From contig NZ_AP024884.1 of NCBI RefSeq assembly GCF_024346955.1, forward strand, positions 434,001 through 498,000: a DNA stretch of 64,000 nucleotides, in the 5' to 3' direction. The notes under the pieces were generated by a model. That model saw only the letters and a program-made list of their open reading frames with translations. It did not search any database and had not been told where the DNA came from. The stretch comes from Vibrio mangrovi (lineage in GTDB: Bacteria; Pseudomonadota; Gammaproteobacteria; Enterobacterales; Vibrionaceae). Positions 8,298 to 16,367 of the stretch are shown in pieces. The position numbers and the translations under genes were made by a program. Within the stretch, counting starts at the first letter, position 1. Every line of letters starts with the position of its first letter.

Positions 8298-8771
8298 TTA
8301 ACGAGCTGGCTCTGAAGGTACCTGATATGCTTTGGTTCCCCACAGTGGTACCGTGGATATACTATGCTTGAAACTACCGGATGTCTCTTTTGTCGAGTAA
8401 GAGACATAGATTAACGTTTGGGTTGTTGGATCAAATATTCTGCGCATTTTCATGGTCTTAAAGAAAATACTTTTGGATTTTTTAAAGATGACATCCCCTG
8501 AGTCGGAATTGTCTATTTTTGCGATCATTTCCGGTGTGATTTCCCCGGTTTGCCGACAGGCAATTGATGAGTCAGACGGATCCGATAAGCTGAGATCGGC
8601 TTCAATACTGGCAATATGACAAGTCACTCCGGTCACAATGGGATCGACGAGCACATTAATTTTGATATCTTTAGTGGTAAAAACACCTAAACTGACGTCA
8701 CCGACTTCACTGTTATCACAGGCTGTGAGTCCCAGAGAAAGAATTGATGCGATAAGTACATTCCGGATCAT
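8298..8771 (-). CDS. creA: CreA family lipoprotein/periplasmic protein
   Basis: Member of the CreA family, conserved exported proteins of unknown function. From ATG 8771 it has 157 residues, with a lipoprotein signal MIRNVLIASILSLGLTAC ending at the lipobox cysteine, then the family core GDVSLGVFTTKDIKINVLVD and GVTCHIA. The frame extends upstream to a TTG at 8834, but that would place 21 residues before the signal peptide, so the inner ATG is chosen. It is a single gene flanked by about 130 bases on the EAL side and 235 on the other. Family assignment is firm, role unknown. Confidence 0.85.
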   Translation of the reverse strand: MIRNVLIASILSLGLTACDNSEVGDVSLGVFTTKDIKINVLVDPIVTGVTCHIASIEADLSLSDPSDSSIACRQTGEITPEMIAKIDNSDSGDVIFKKSKSIFFKTMKMRRIFDPTTQTLIYVSYSTKETSGSFKHSISTVPLWGTKAYQVPSEPAR

Positions 8772-9006
8772 CGTTTTTGATTTCCAGCTGTGAATTGAGT
8801 TTCCCATCATATCAAGATAATTCCGGATTCCCAAATAAAGTGAAGAGTATGAAAGGATTACGATGAATTTTTATGCACTGAGTCATTTGATTTCACAGAT
8901 GATACGGCTGCTTATTCAGATGAGCCGGAATGCTGCCCATTTCCCCAGTATTCAAGTAAGATGACGTTTTCCCGGGATACGGATTGATAGGATTTAGCCG
9001 TAATTT

Positions 9007-9513
9007 ATGAATATTGCACAAATTAAGAACCAATGGTTATCGGAACAGGTTGAGGTTGAATTTCCGACACCTCAGAGCCTTGTCGGACGGAAACTATATC
9101 TAGACTCAGTGAAAGAATGCACTTATCAGGAAATCGAAGAATGTGAATTTTCCGGGGTAAGGCCGCAGGATGTCTTTCGGGTCGACTTTCACCGTTTAAC
9201 GGTGATGTTTGCTCAGCTTCAGGCCCGGCAATACGCCGATTCAGATGCTAAAGAAGCCATCATTGAATTTTTTACCCAGATTATCTATTCACCGCCTTGC
9301 GAACTATATCTTGGCTTTGAAAACGGAGAGCCGGTGGCTGCTGGTATTCTGACCCGTACAGAACAAGCGGTTTTGGTTTCCGATCTGTTTGTTCTGGAAT
9401 CGAATTCAATCTATCGCTCTGCTCTGGATTTTGCGTATCACATCTTAAAACAGTCTCGGATTGATGAATTGGGTATTGGCTGTTGGGCAGAGCTGACATC
9501 AGTGAATATCTGA
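9007..9513 (+). CDS. Conserved hypothetical protein, weakly GNAT-like C-terminal half
   Basis: A 168-residue cytoplasmic protein that I do not recognise by name. The second half (ELYLGFENGEPVAAGIL, then AVLVSDLFVL) has the strand-turn-strand feel of an acetyltransferase core, but the acetyl-CoA loop Q/RxxGxG/A is not evident, so activity is doubtful. The N-terminal half is rich in charged residues with one Cys-bearing stretch (SVKECTYQEIEECEF). It sits 315 bases upstream of ackA on the same strand; the gap is AT-rich and probably holds a separate ackA promoter, so co-transcription is uncertain. Confidence 0.65.
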   Translation: MNIAQIKNQWLSEQVEVEFPTPQSLVGRKLYLDSVKECTYQEIEECEFSGVRPQDVFRVDFHRLTVMFAQLQARQYADSDAKEAIIEFFTQIIYSPPCELYLGFENGEPVAAGILTRTEQAVLVSDLFVLESNSIYRSALDFAYHILKQSRIDELGIGCWAELTSVNI

Positions 9514-9827
9514 CACTAGTAAATACCTGATACCAGTAAGTCTCAATGCCTGGATAAATTCAGAGAAGTAATAAATCATTTTTAATGCATAGATATGTAT
9601 ATGAATATTGCGAATCCGATTAAAACTCAGACCACTGTTCATATTAATAGATATATTTTTAACTCAAAAATAAACGATTCATTGTTCTTGATCATGAAAA
9701 AATAAATTAAGAATAACCCAAAACTAAAATAAAGTTGAATCATTCAAAAAATATTGAATAATGGGTCTATTGCATTGTTAGGAGAAGCATTTGCTTCAAT
9801 ATTCATTTGAATACAGGATAAAGCCTT
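9514..9827. other. AT-rich intergenic region upstream of ackA
   Basis: 314 bases with no convincing reading frame. It is AT-rich in the middle. Close to ackA lies the palindrome GAAGCATTTGCTTC (9784-9797), 30 bases before the start codon, which could form a leader hairpin or bind a regulator. No terminator for the upstream gene is obvious. Confidence 0.5.
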
Positions 9828-11033
9828 ATGTCGAGCTCGTATGTGTTGGTCGTTAATTCAGGTAGTTCATCCCTTAAATTTGCTGTGATTGATTCTCAAA
9901 GCGGTGAAGCCATTGTCAGTGGATTAGGAGAGTGTTTCGGGTTACCTGAAGCTGTTATCAGCTGGAAGTATCAGGGTGAAAAAACTGAGGAGACGATCGA
10001 TTATCCTGATAATCATCATCAACATGCAGTGGACCGGATTGTCGAACTCATTGATTCACTTGGGTTAAATGAACAGATTATCGCTATCGGGCACCGGGTT
10101 GTTCACGGTGGAGAAAAATTCACTTCAACGGTGCAAATCAATGATCAGGTCATTGCTGAAATTGAACAACTTGCGGAACTTGCTCCTTTACACAATCCCG
10201 CCCATGTCAAAGGAATCCGCGCAGCAGTAAAAGCTTTTCCGACTCTTCCTCAATTTGCTGTGTTTGATACAGCCTTCCACCAAACAATGCCGAAGAAAGC
10301 CTATAGTGGTGCAATCCCCGGTGAGCTCTACGACAAATATGCCATTCGGAGATATGGTTTTCATGGAACCAGCCACTTTTATGTCAGCCGTGAAGCGGCC
10401 AAAATGCTGGGCAAAGATGTGAATGAAACTAATGTGATTTCTGTTCACCTGGGGAATGGTGCATCGGTTTGTGCGATTCGTGATGGTCAGAGCGTTGATA
10501 CTTCAATGGGATTCACACCTCAGGCCGGATTGATGATGGGAACGCGTTCCGGGGATATTGATCCGGGTATCATTGAGTTTCTGTTGAAAAAGGGCTGGAC
10601 GAAAGAACAGGTTTTTGAAACTTTGTACAAAAAGTCAGGTTTTCTTGGTGTATCCGGGCTGACTTCTGACGCTCGTGGCGTGCTGGAAGCCATGGAGCAG
10701 GGACATGAAGGTGCTAAACTGGCATTCGAAGTCTTTACTTATCGGGTTGCAAAATATATTGCTTCTTACATGATTCCACTTCAACGTGTTGACGGTATTA
10801 TTTTTACGGGTGGAATTGGGGAAAATTCACTGCCAATTCGCCACGAAATTCTGAATTACCTGCAGGTATTTGGCTTTGTTGAAGATCAAGCTGCCAATGA
10901 AGCGGCCCGCTTCGGACAATCTGGTGTTATTGCCCGTTCTGAAATGTTAAATGCTGTTGCAATGGTTATTCCGACCAATGAAGAGCTGGTTATTGTACGC
11001 CAGTCACTTGAGGTTTTGAATCGAGCGCAATAA
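9828..11033 (+). CDS. ackA: Acetate kinase (stand-alone copy)
   Basis: Converts acetyl phosphate and ADP to acetate and ATP, and the reverse. It has 401 residues, the usual length. The ASKHA-fold phosphate loop VLVVNSGSSSLKF is at the N-terminus, followed by GHRVVHGGEKF, VFDTAFHQTMP, YGFHGTSH, SVHLGNGASVCAI and DGIIFTGGIGENS. No pta gene is adjacent, so this is a separate ackA locus; vibrios commonly have an ackA-pta operon plus a second ackA on chromosome II, which would fit. The leader contains a GAAGC/GCTTC palindrome, and the gene ends before two tandem hairpins. Confidence 0.97.
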   Translation: MSSSYVLVVNSGSSSLKFAVIDSQSGEAIVSGLGECFGLPEAVISWKYQGEKTEETIDYPDNHHQHAVDRIVELIDSLGLNEQIIAIGHRVVHGGEKFTSTVQINDQVIAEIEQLAELAPLHNPAHVKGIRAAVKAFPTLPQFAVFDTAFHQTMPKKAYSGAIPGELYDKYAIRRYGFHGTSHFYVSREAAKMLGKDVNETNVISVHLGNGASVCAIRDGQSVDTSMGFTPQAGLMMGTRSGDIDPGIIEFLLKKGWTKEQVFETLYKKSGFLGVSGLTSDARGVLEAMEQGHEGAKLAFEVFTYRVAKYIASYMIPLQRVDGIIFTGGIGENSLPIRHEILNYLQVFGFVEDQAANEAARFGQSGVIARSEMLNAVAMVIPTNEELVIVRQSLEVLNRAQ

Positions 11034-11063
11034 TTACAAATATTATCTGCCAGTTTTTGTGTG

Positions 11064-11140
11064 AGTCACTTGTTTTTCCAAAGAGCAGGTGACTGAAACG
11101 GGTTCGACTTCGGATAACAAAGTCGAACCCGTTAGTTTGT
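11064..11140 (+). terminator. Tandem hairpins after ackA
   Basis: Two hairpins in series. AGTCACTTG (11064-11072) pairs with CAGGTGACT (11086-11094). AACGGGTTCGACTT (11097-11110) pairs perfectly over 14 bp with AAGTCGAACCCGTT (11120-11133), loop of nine. The trailing T tract is weak (AGTTTGT). The second hairpin is symmetrical enough to act on both strands between the converging ackA and the unknown minus-strand gene. Confidence 0.65.
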
Positions 11141-11190
11141 CCACTCACCTTATCGCCTTTCGGTCTTACATTTCCGCTTATTTGCCTGCC

Positions 11191-11907
11191 TTAGCGGAAA
11201 AGTATCTCTTCAATGGAAAAACCATCCCGCAGAAACACTCTGAGGTGTTCTTTTGATTCTTTAAGGTTTTTGTTATAGCTATTCACCATTTGCAGGAGAT
11301 GAGTAATTGCCTGAGCATCATCGAAATCAACACGAATAGAATCAATATTATGGGTGTATTTTGCTAAAAGAGAAGGGGAATAAATTAAGTTGGGATCGTC
11401 ACTCTGTTCAATCATCGCTTGTCTTACACTTTCATAGAGTGACTCAAGATCGGATGAATCAACAAATGCAATAGGTTTTTTGACCTGAATATACGGCTTA
11501 CCGCTTTCTTCTTTGAGCTGAACGAAATCTGACAGGTACTTTAGTAAGTTAAATTTTGTGTAGTATAGCATTTGGCAAGACTTCGCTAAGACAGGATCGA
11601 TAAGCTCCAGTCCGTCTTTCAGTTCATAACTGATATCAACAAACATATTGGTAGCCAGTTCAGCATGGTATGAGTTGTTGTTGATCGCATAGATAATTGA
11701 TTCCGGATCACCGGTGTTTTCAAACTCCTTCAGTATATTCTCGAAATAGGTGGTGACTTCGTCGAGCGCCTGAATGCAATAATAGAGTTTTGTTAAAGCA
11801 CGACATGCCTTCTTTCGTTCGTCTGCAGGGAGTCCGTCAATTTTGTCAACAGACTTGTAAACGATAAATGAAACTAGTTTTCCTATAATACCTTCAGCTG
11901 TAAGCAT
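11191..11907 (-). CDS. Hypothetical helical cytoplasmic protein
   Basis: A 238-residue protein from ATG 11907; the frame continues to a TTG at 11925, but the ATG is closer to AGAG and is preferred. I do not recognise the family. Sequence character suggests a mostly alpha-helical soluble protein with no signal peptide, membrane segment or catalytic motif: ACRALTKLYYCIQALDE, AELATNMFVDISYELK and LLQMVNSYNKNLKESKE read as amphipathic helices. It stands alone, convergent with ackA, with a long upstream region that carries a hairpin at 12052-12081. It could be a regulatory or stress-related protein, but nothing in the sequence shows it. Confidence 0.7.
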   Translation of the reverse strand: MLTAEGIIGKLVSFIVYKSVDKIDGLPADERKKACRALTKLYYCIQALDEVTTYFENILKEFENTGDPESIIYAINNNSYHAELATNMFVDISYELKDGLELIDPVLAKSCQMLYYTKFNLLKYLSDFVQLKEESGKPYIQVKKPIAFVDSSDLESLYESVRQAMIEQSDDPNLIYSPSLLAKYTHNIDSIRVDFDDAQAITHLLQMVNSYNKNLKESKEHLRVFLRDGFSIEEILFR

Positions 11908-12384
11908 ATCTCTGTAATCCTGCAAGTCATAATACTGATGAGCTAGTGTATTTAATCATGTTCTATATGAACTTAATATCACACTTTATAAAACTTAACC
12001 AATTGAACGTTCAGGTAAAATATCGCTTTTCAAATATAAAAAGTTAAAAATACGGAAAAAGCGCATCAGCTTGTTTTCCGTGTCTGTGTTACATTGATAA
12101 CTATATAAACAGCATAGTATAAAGTTGAAAATCATGGGTAGAGTGAATATGAATTTCTTTGAATTTATACAGGATTGGTGAAGAAGTGCTCAATCTGTTT
12201 TCAGAGCTTGCAGTCTGTGCAAACAGTTTGGTTCCCGAATTACTGTATGGAGATGGTGTTAATACGGATAATTACCCTGAACCGGGAACTGATTGAAAAC
12301 TTGTTATATGCACCTGTATTGCTATGATGTTGATATATGTCGGCATTCTAGCCGCTTTTTACCCTAATGATAGAAGGTTGAGTG
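11908..12384. other. Gene-poor stretch with a hairpin and a short frame
   Basis: About 475 bases lacking a convincing gene. ACGGAAAA (12052-12059) pairs with TTTTCCGT (12074-12081); read on the minus strand the arm is followed by T-rich sequence, resembling an attenuator 145 bases upstream of the minus-strand hypothetical gene. At about 12158-12295 there is a 45-codon plus-strand frame opening with TTG (peptide includes SELAVCANSLVPELLYG); it has no ribosome site and may be a decayed remnant. Confidence 0.4.
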
Positions 12385-12963
12385 ATGAAAGTAATTCTTT
12401 TCTCCCTGTTTGCTGTGATGCTTTATGGGTGTGCTGAGACAACGCATTCGCCAGCCAGTCCGGAATTGGCAGGTGATATGGTGAACGACATGTATCAATG
12501 TTCCGGCTCGGCCCGCCTCCCGGATAAGATTGCAGATAACTTTCAGGCTGTCAGTGACCCGAAACTTTTGGCAGAGACGTTAGGTGCTCCGGAGCAGGGG
12601 AAATTGTGTCAGGGAGCGGTTTATCAGAGCAAATCAGGAACACATGTGACACTTTTCCGGGCCTGGAATAGTACTAATCCAGGCAGTAAGTTTGGGAAAT
12701 GGTGGGCATGGCAGAAGCCGGCCGGACCAATAGCAAAATACCGGGCAGATTATGAGATCTGTTATCAATGGTCTCCGCTGGATGTCATGGTGCGTTGCAC
12801 TTTAAAACCAGAGACGAAAATTGTGGTCGGAAATGGACAAAGTGCCAGATGTTCAGAGTACCTGACTTATCCGACATCTGGTGCGCAGCAGATATTCTTA
12901 CCTGATGCTGAGTCATCGTTGACCGATTGCCAGACTTTCACCGGAGTTATGCAATGGCAGTGA
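12385..12963 (+). CDS. Hypothetical lipoprotein
   Basis: A 192-residue protein from ATG 12385 (AAGG about eight bases upstream; the GTG at 12382 is rejected). The lipoprotein signal is MKVILFSLFAVMLYGC with the lipobox cysteine at about residue 16; +2 is Ala, which would favour outer-membrane sorting. The mature part has six or more cysteines (MYQCSG, GKLCQG, YEICYQW, MVRCTL, SARCSEY, LTDCQTF), suggesting disulphide-bonded periplasmic structure. No enzyme motif is recognised. It is 54 bases upstream of cutA on the same strand, and both may be co-transcribed. Confidence 0.75.
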   Translation: MKVILFSLFAVMLYGCAETTHSPASPELAGDMVNDMYQCSGSARLPDKIADNFQAVSDPKLLAETLGAPEQGKLCQGAVYQSKSGTHVTLFRAWNSTNPGSKFGKWWAWQKPAGPIAKYRADYEICYQWSPLDVMVRCTLKPETKIVVGNGQSARCSEYLTYPTSGAQQIFLPDAESSLTDCQTFTGVMQWQ

Positions 12964-13017
12964 TCGTCGGCTTTTACGCTATAATCAGGTCAGGTTGGCA
13001 GCTCAGAGGATGAGTCA

Positions 13018-13356
13018 ATGACTGAAACACCATTTTGTATGGTCCTGACTACGACCAATAGTCAGGAAAATTGTGATGCGATCATCTCACGCTTATTGTC
13101 TGCACAGTTGGTGGCGTGCATTCAGACATTGCCAGTCAGTAGTCATTATCGCTGGGAAGGAAAAATTTGCTCCGATCAGGAGATACTCCTGCTGATGAAA
13201 ACCCAGAGCCGTCATTATCAGGCTGTTGAACTGGCGATCCGGGAAGTCCATTGCTATGAAATTCCACAGATTATTCAGGTTCCGGTGACTGATGGATTTC
13301 AGGCTTACTTACATTGGATCGAAACGGTAACACTGCACCCTGAAGAACGGGGATGA
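13018..13356 (+). CDS. cutA: Divalent-cation tolerance protein CutA
   Basis: Small trimeric ferredoxin-like protein of the CutA1 family, linked to copper tolerance in E. coli although the biochemical role is unsettled. It has 112 residues, family-typical. Diagnostic segments are MVLTTTNSQENCDAI, LVACIQTLPVSSHYRWEGKI, EILLLMKTQ and the C-terminal HCYEIPQIIQVPVTDG followed by YLHWI. It lies downstream of the lipoprotein gene with a normal gap and is preceded by GAGG. In E. coli cutA is followed by dsbD; that neighbour is absent here. Confidence 0.93.
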   Translation: MTETPFCMVLTTTNSQENCDAIISRLLSAQLVACIQTLPVSSHYRWEGKICSDQEILLLMKTQSRHYQAVELAIREVHCYEIPQIIQVPVTDGFQAYLHWIETVTLHPEERG

Positions 13357-13561
13357 GAGATGTTCCCGGAAAGCTGCGGTAGTAGTGTTGTGCAGTAAAT
13401 CGTGTTGGTAATATTTGTGATTATTTTGCAGCAATGGCAATAAAGTCACAGAAAGAAGACCAGGTGTTTATATTGGTATAGGAAAATATGAGATAACAGG
13501 ATAGTCTGTATTGACTATCCTTAGATATAAGCCAGTGAGAATTGTCTCAAGGAGTGCAGTG

Positions 13562-14194
13562 ATGTCAGGAAGTCAGGGTTTACGAACGGTATTCCATGCA
13601 CAAATGGAAAACCCGCTGATTTGGCCTATTTTAGAAGTTCTGAAGCAGGAATGTTCGGGATGGAAAGTTCATACTCTCTCGGCCCGGCTGAGTGAATTAG
13701 GTTATGTACCTGAACTGGATCCGTTACCAGGTAAGGATATTTTTAAAAGAAATTTCCTGATTATGAATGCACTTTATCAGTTGCAGGAAATGCTTTACCC
13801 CGAACGCTGGCTTCAGGTTGAAGCAATGGATATCGAGTTACGCTGGGTTCATAGTCAGGTGGCTTACTTCATTGATCAGGCAGATCCGCTACGATTGTAT
13901 TATACCGATTGGAGTAACTATGAAGCGACCGAAGGTGAGGTGAAGCGGCTGCTGAATGAGTTCTGGACCCGTTACCGGAAATATATGGGGCAGGATGATA
14001 ATGTTACGGATATGGATCGTGCCAGAGCATTACGGTTATTTGAACTGCCAGTCGATGCCAGTAACACAGAAATCCGTAAAACCTGGCGTAAGCTGGCCCT
14101 GCGATGGCATCCGGACCGGGATAATGGTGATACCGAGCAATTCCGGACCTTGTGTGAAGCATGGCATATTCTGCGTCAAACCGCGGTGGAATAA
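13562..14194 (+). CDS. DnaJ-domain protein
   Basis: A 210-residue protein from ATG 13562, with AAGGAG seven bases upstream (an in-frame TTG at 13511 is rejected). The C-terminal 60 residues are a J domain with the HPD motif (KLALRWHPDRDNGD), preceded by RALRLFELPVDASNTEIRKTWR. The N-terminal 130 residues form a domain with PLIWPILEVLKQECSGW and FKRNFLIMNALYQLQ, matching the small DnaJ-related proteins of vibrios and relatives whose N-terminal domain is uncharacterised. It should stimulate a DnaK-type ATPase. It is a single gene ending at a strong bidirectional terminator. Confidence 0.85.
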   Translation: MSGSQGLRTVFHAQMENPLIWPILEVLKQECSGWKVHTLSARLSELGYVPELDPLPGKDIFKRNFLIMNALYQLQEMLYPERWLQVEAMDIELRWVHSQVAYFIDQADPLRLYYTDWSNYEATEGEVKRLLNEFWTRYRKYMGQDDNVTDMDRARALRLFELPVDASNTEIRKTWRKLALRWHPDRDNGDTEQFRTLCEAWHILRQTAVE

Positions 14195-14233
14195 AAACAC
14201 AAGGCAGATTTTTTAATTCATATTTCATATAGT

Positions 14234-14278
14234 AATCAGGCCAGCTTCCAAACGCGGGAGCTGGCCTGATTGCTTTAT
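14234..14278. terminator. Bidirectional terminator between DnaJ-domain gene and GAF-EAL gene
   Basis: AATCAGGCCAGCT (14234-14246) pairs perfectly with AGCTGGCCTGATT (14259-14271), 13 bp, loop of 12, followed by GCTTTATT. The arms are symmetrical, so it can serve both converging genes. Confidence 0.8.
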
Positions 14279-14349
14279 TCTTCGACTGGGTTTGTGGACA
14301 GAGTCAGTGAGCTGGTTCTCAGAAAATGTTTTCTGTGACTTCATCCGGC

Positions 14350-16245
14350 TTAATTAACCTGACGTAACTCCGGGTGTGACTGGCGGTGCAGGTTGGTTTC
14401 AAAAACATCAGCGGGCATCGGACGTCCGTACAGAAAACCCTGTCCGTAGTTACATCCTTCGGCAATGATGAACTGCTCCTGTGCTTCAGTCTCCACACCT
14501 TCAATAATGACTTGTAATTTCAGCTTTTTGGCAACCTGAATAATGGAACGGACAATCTCTTTGTCATCTTCACTTTCTTCAAGTGAATGCACAAAGCTTT
14601 TATCAATTTTGATACAATCGAAAGGAAATTTTTTCAGATAGCTGAACGAGGCATATCCGGTTCCAAAGTCATCCAGTGACAAAGTAATCCCGAGTTCGTG
14701 GAGGATCTGAAGAATATTTCCGGCCACTTTTTCATCGGTGATCAGGCCACTTTCCGTCACTTCTATTTCCAGATGATGGGCCGGAAGCTGATAGTCCTGT
14801 AAGAATTGTTTGATTTGATCAACGAAGCGGATGTCTCGTAGTTGCTTGGCTGAAATGTTCACCGCCATTTTGAAATCGGCCATATATCGGGTCCATTGGC
14901 TGGCTCTTTCGATGGCTGTTTTCAGGACAAAATTTCCGACTTCAAAAATAAGTCCGTTTTTTTCAGCCAGATGAATCAGTGTTTCACTGGATATTTCTCC
15001 TAACACCGGATGACGCCAGCGAAGTAATGCTTCGGCGCCTGTCCAGAGTCGGGTCGTTGGGCAGACTTTGGGTTGAAAATAGAGCATCAGATCGCCGTTT
15101 CTCACAGCGTGCAGCAGATAGTTTTCCAGTTGATGGAGGCGTAGCTGAGACTGAGCAAGAGCTTCGGAATGATAGTAATACAAATGTCCGGAGTCTTTGC
15201 ATGACAGCATAGCAGCAGAAGCCTGCTCAAGCAGCTCGGTGACAGTGGTCTTTTCGCCGGAAATGGCTATTCCAATATAGGAATGTAAGTGGATTGACTG
15301 ATGATGAATACTAAAGACGGCTTTACTCATTAACACCAGTTTTTCACACAACATATCGACGTCGTGTTTCAGGTTTTTGGACTGAACAACCAGCGCCAGA
15401 TCGGTGGAGTTGGGACGTGCAGTCAGAATATCAATGCTTTCATCTTCCAGAGGTTCAAGCTGATCATGATACCGTCTCAGGACATTTTCCCATTCCTGAT
15501 AACCAAAGCGGGTTTGCAGGTGGCGGGCATTGCTAAAACCGATGTGGATCACAGCAAATTTCTCCCCACTGGCAGCACAGACTGCCAAACGGGTTTTGAG
15601 TTCTGATTCAAGTGCGAAACGGTTTAGAAAACCGGTTCCCGGGTCATGAAGTTTGTGGTATTGCAACTGGCGTTCGACGATTTTTCGGCGGTCAATCTCC
15701 TGATGCAGTGTTTGGGTCAGATTGACATAATCAACGGTATTATGGGACAGCGTATTTTCAATATAATGGTTTAGCCGGTTGATCTCTGATTGCTGGGTTA
15801 ATATTTTCAAATGAGATTCTATTGCCGACTGGAGGTTCTCCAGTAACTGGAATTCCAACTCGTGAAAATGATGTATTTGGGTGTCGGCGAGTACCAGCAT
15901 GCCGAATGGTATTTCATTCGGGAAATAAAGCGGCAGGCCGGCATAAGATTTGACAGTATCTGGCAGATAAGCCGAGAGTGTTGGTTCTTCCTCTGTGTCA
16001 GAAACCCAAAGGGGCTGACCGGAACCCAGAACTATCTCATGTAGTTTGCATGCGCACAGGTCGTCAGGATTCAGTGTTTCCGGAGATTTGGGATGATGGC
16101 ATATCATCTCATTCATACCTTCCCGGCAACGTAGAAGTAATACGCTCGGTGAAGCGAGAATACCGGCTGCGAGATTCACAATGTTTTGCCAGCTGTCCAG
16201 AATTTGTTCCGGAATGATCAGGTGGTTCGTGTGATTGTTTGGCAT
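14350..16245 (-). CDS. GAF - degenerate GGDEF - EAL protein, probable c-di-GMP phosphodiesterase
   Basis: A 631-residue cytoplasmic signalling protein. A GAF-like sensor occupies about 15-160 (LLLRCREGMNEM, YAGLPLYFPNEIPFGMLVLAD), then a short coiled coil, a GGDEF-like domain at about 195-355 with no GGDEF signature (site reads ARPNSTDLALVVQ), and an EAL domain at about 365-620. The EAL set looks complete: AEALLRWRHP, VNISAKQL, EVTESG, DDFGTGYASF, KIDKSFV, IIEGVET, GQGFLYGRP. It should hydrolyse c-di-GMP in response to a small ligand or redox state sensed by the GAF domain (inferred). It is transcribed towards the DnaJ-domain gene, separated from fabV by a fabV terminator. Confidence 0.92.
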   Translation of the reverse strand: MPNNHTNHLIIPEQILDSWQNIVNLAAGILASPSVLLLRCREGMNEMICHHPKSPETLNPDDLCACKLHEIVLGSGQPLWVSDTEEEPTLSAYLPDTVKSYAGLPLYFPNEIPFGMLVLADTQIHHFHELEFQLLENLQSAIESHLKILTQQSEINRLNHYIENTLSHNTVDYVNLTQTLHQEIDRRKIVERQLQYHKLHDPGTGFLNRFALESELKTRLAVCAASGEKFAVIHIGFSNARHLQTRFGYQEWENVLRRYHDQLEPLEDESIDILTARPNSTDLALVVQSKNLKHDVDMLCEKLVLMSKAVFSIHHQSIHLHSYIGIAISGEKTTVTELLEQASAAMLSCKDSGHLYYYHSEALAQSQLRLHQLENYLLHAVRNGDLMLYFQPKVCPTTRLWTGAEALLRWRHPVLGEISSETLIHLAEKNGLIFEVGNFVLKTAIERASQWTRYMADFKMAVNISAKQLRDIRFVDQIKQFLQDYQLPAHHLEIEVTESGLITDEKVAGNILQILHELGITLSLDDFGTGYASFSYLKKFPFDCIKIDKSFVHSLEESEDDKEIVRSIIQVAKKLKLQVIIEGVETEAQEQFIIAEGCNYGQGFLYGRPMPADVFETNLHRQSHPELRQVN

Positions 16246-16304
16246 GTTGTGATATTCCTGAGCTCAGGCTGTTTAATAAAAGTCAGCACACTCTTATAAT
16301 CTAG

Positions 16305-16334
16305 CAAAAAAAAGCTTTGGGCACACCCAAAGCT
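16305..16334 (-). terminator. Rho-independent terminator after fabV
   Basis: On the minus strand AGCTTTGGG and CCCAAAGCT pair around TGTG (16313-16334), followed by eight T residues. It separates fabV from the GAF-EAL gene downstream. Confidence 0.9.
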
Positions 16335-16367
16335 ATAAAAATATCAACAATGACCACAATTTTGCAG

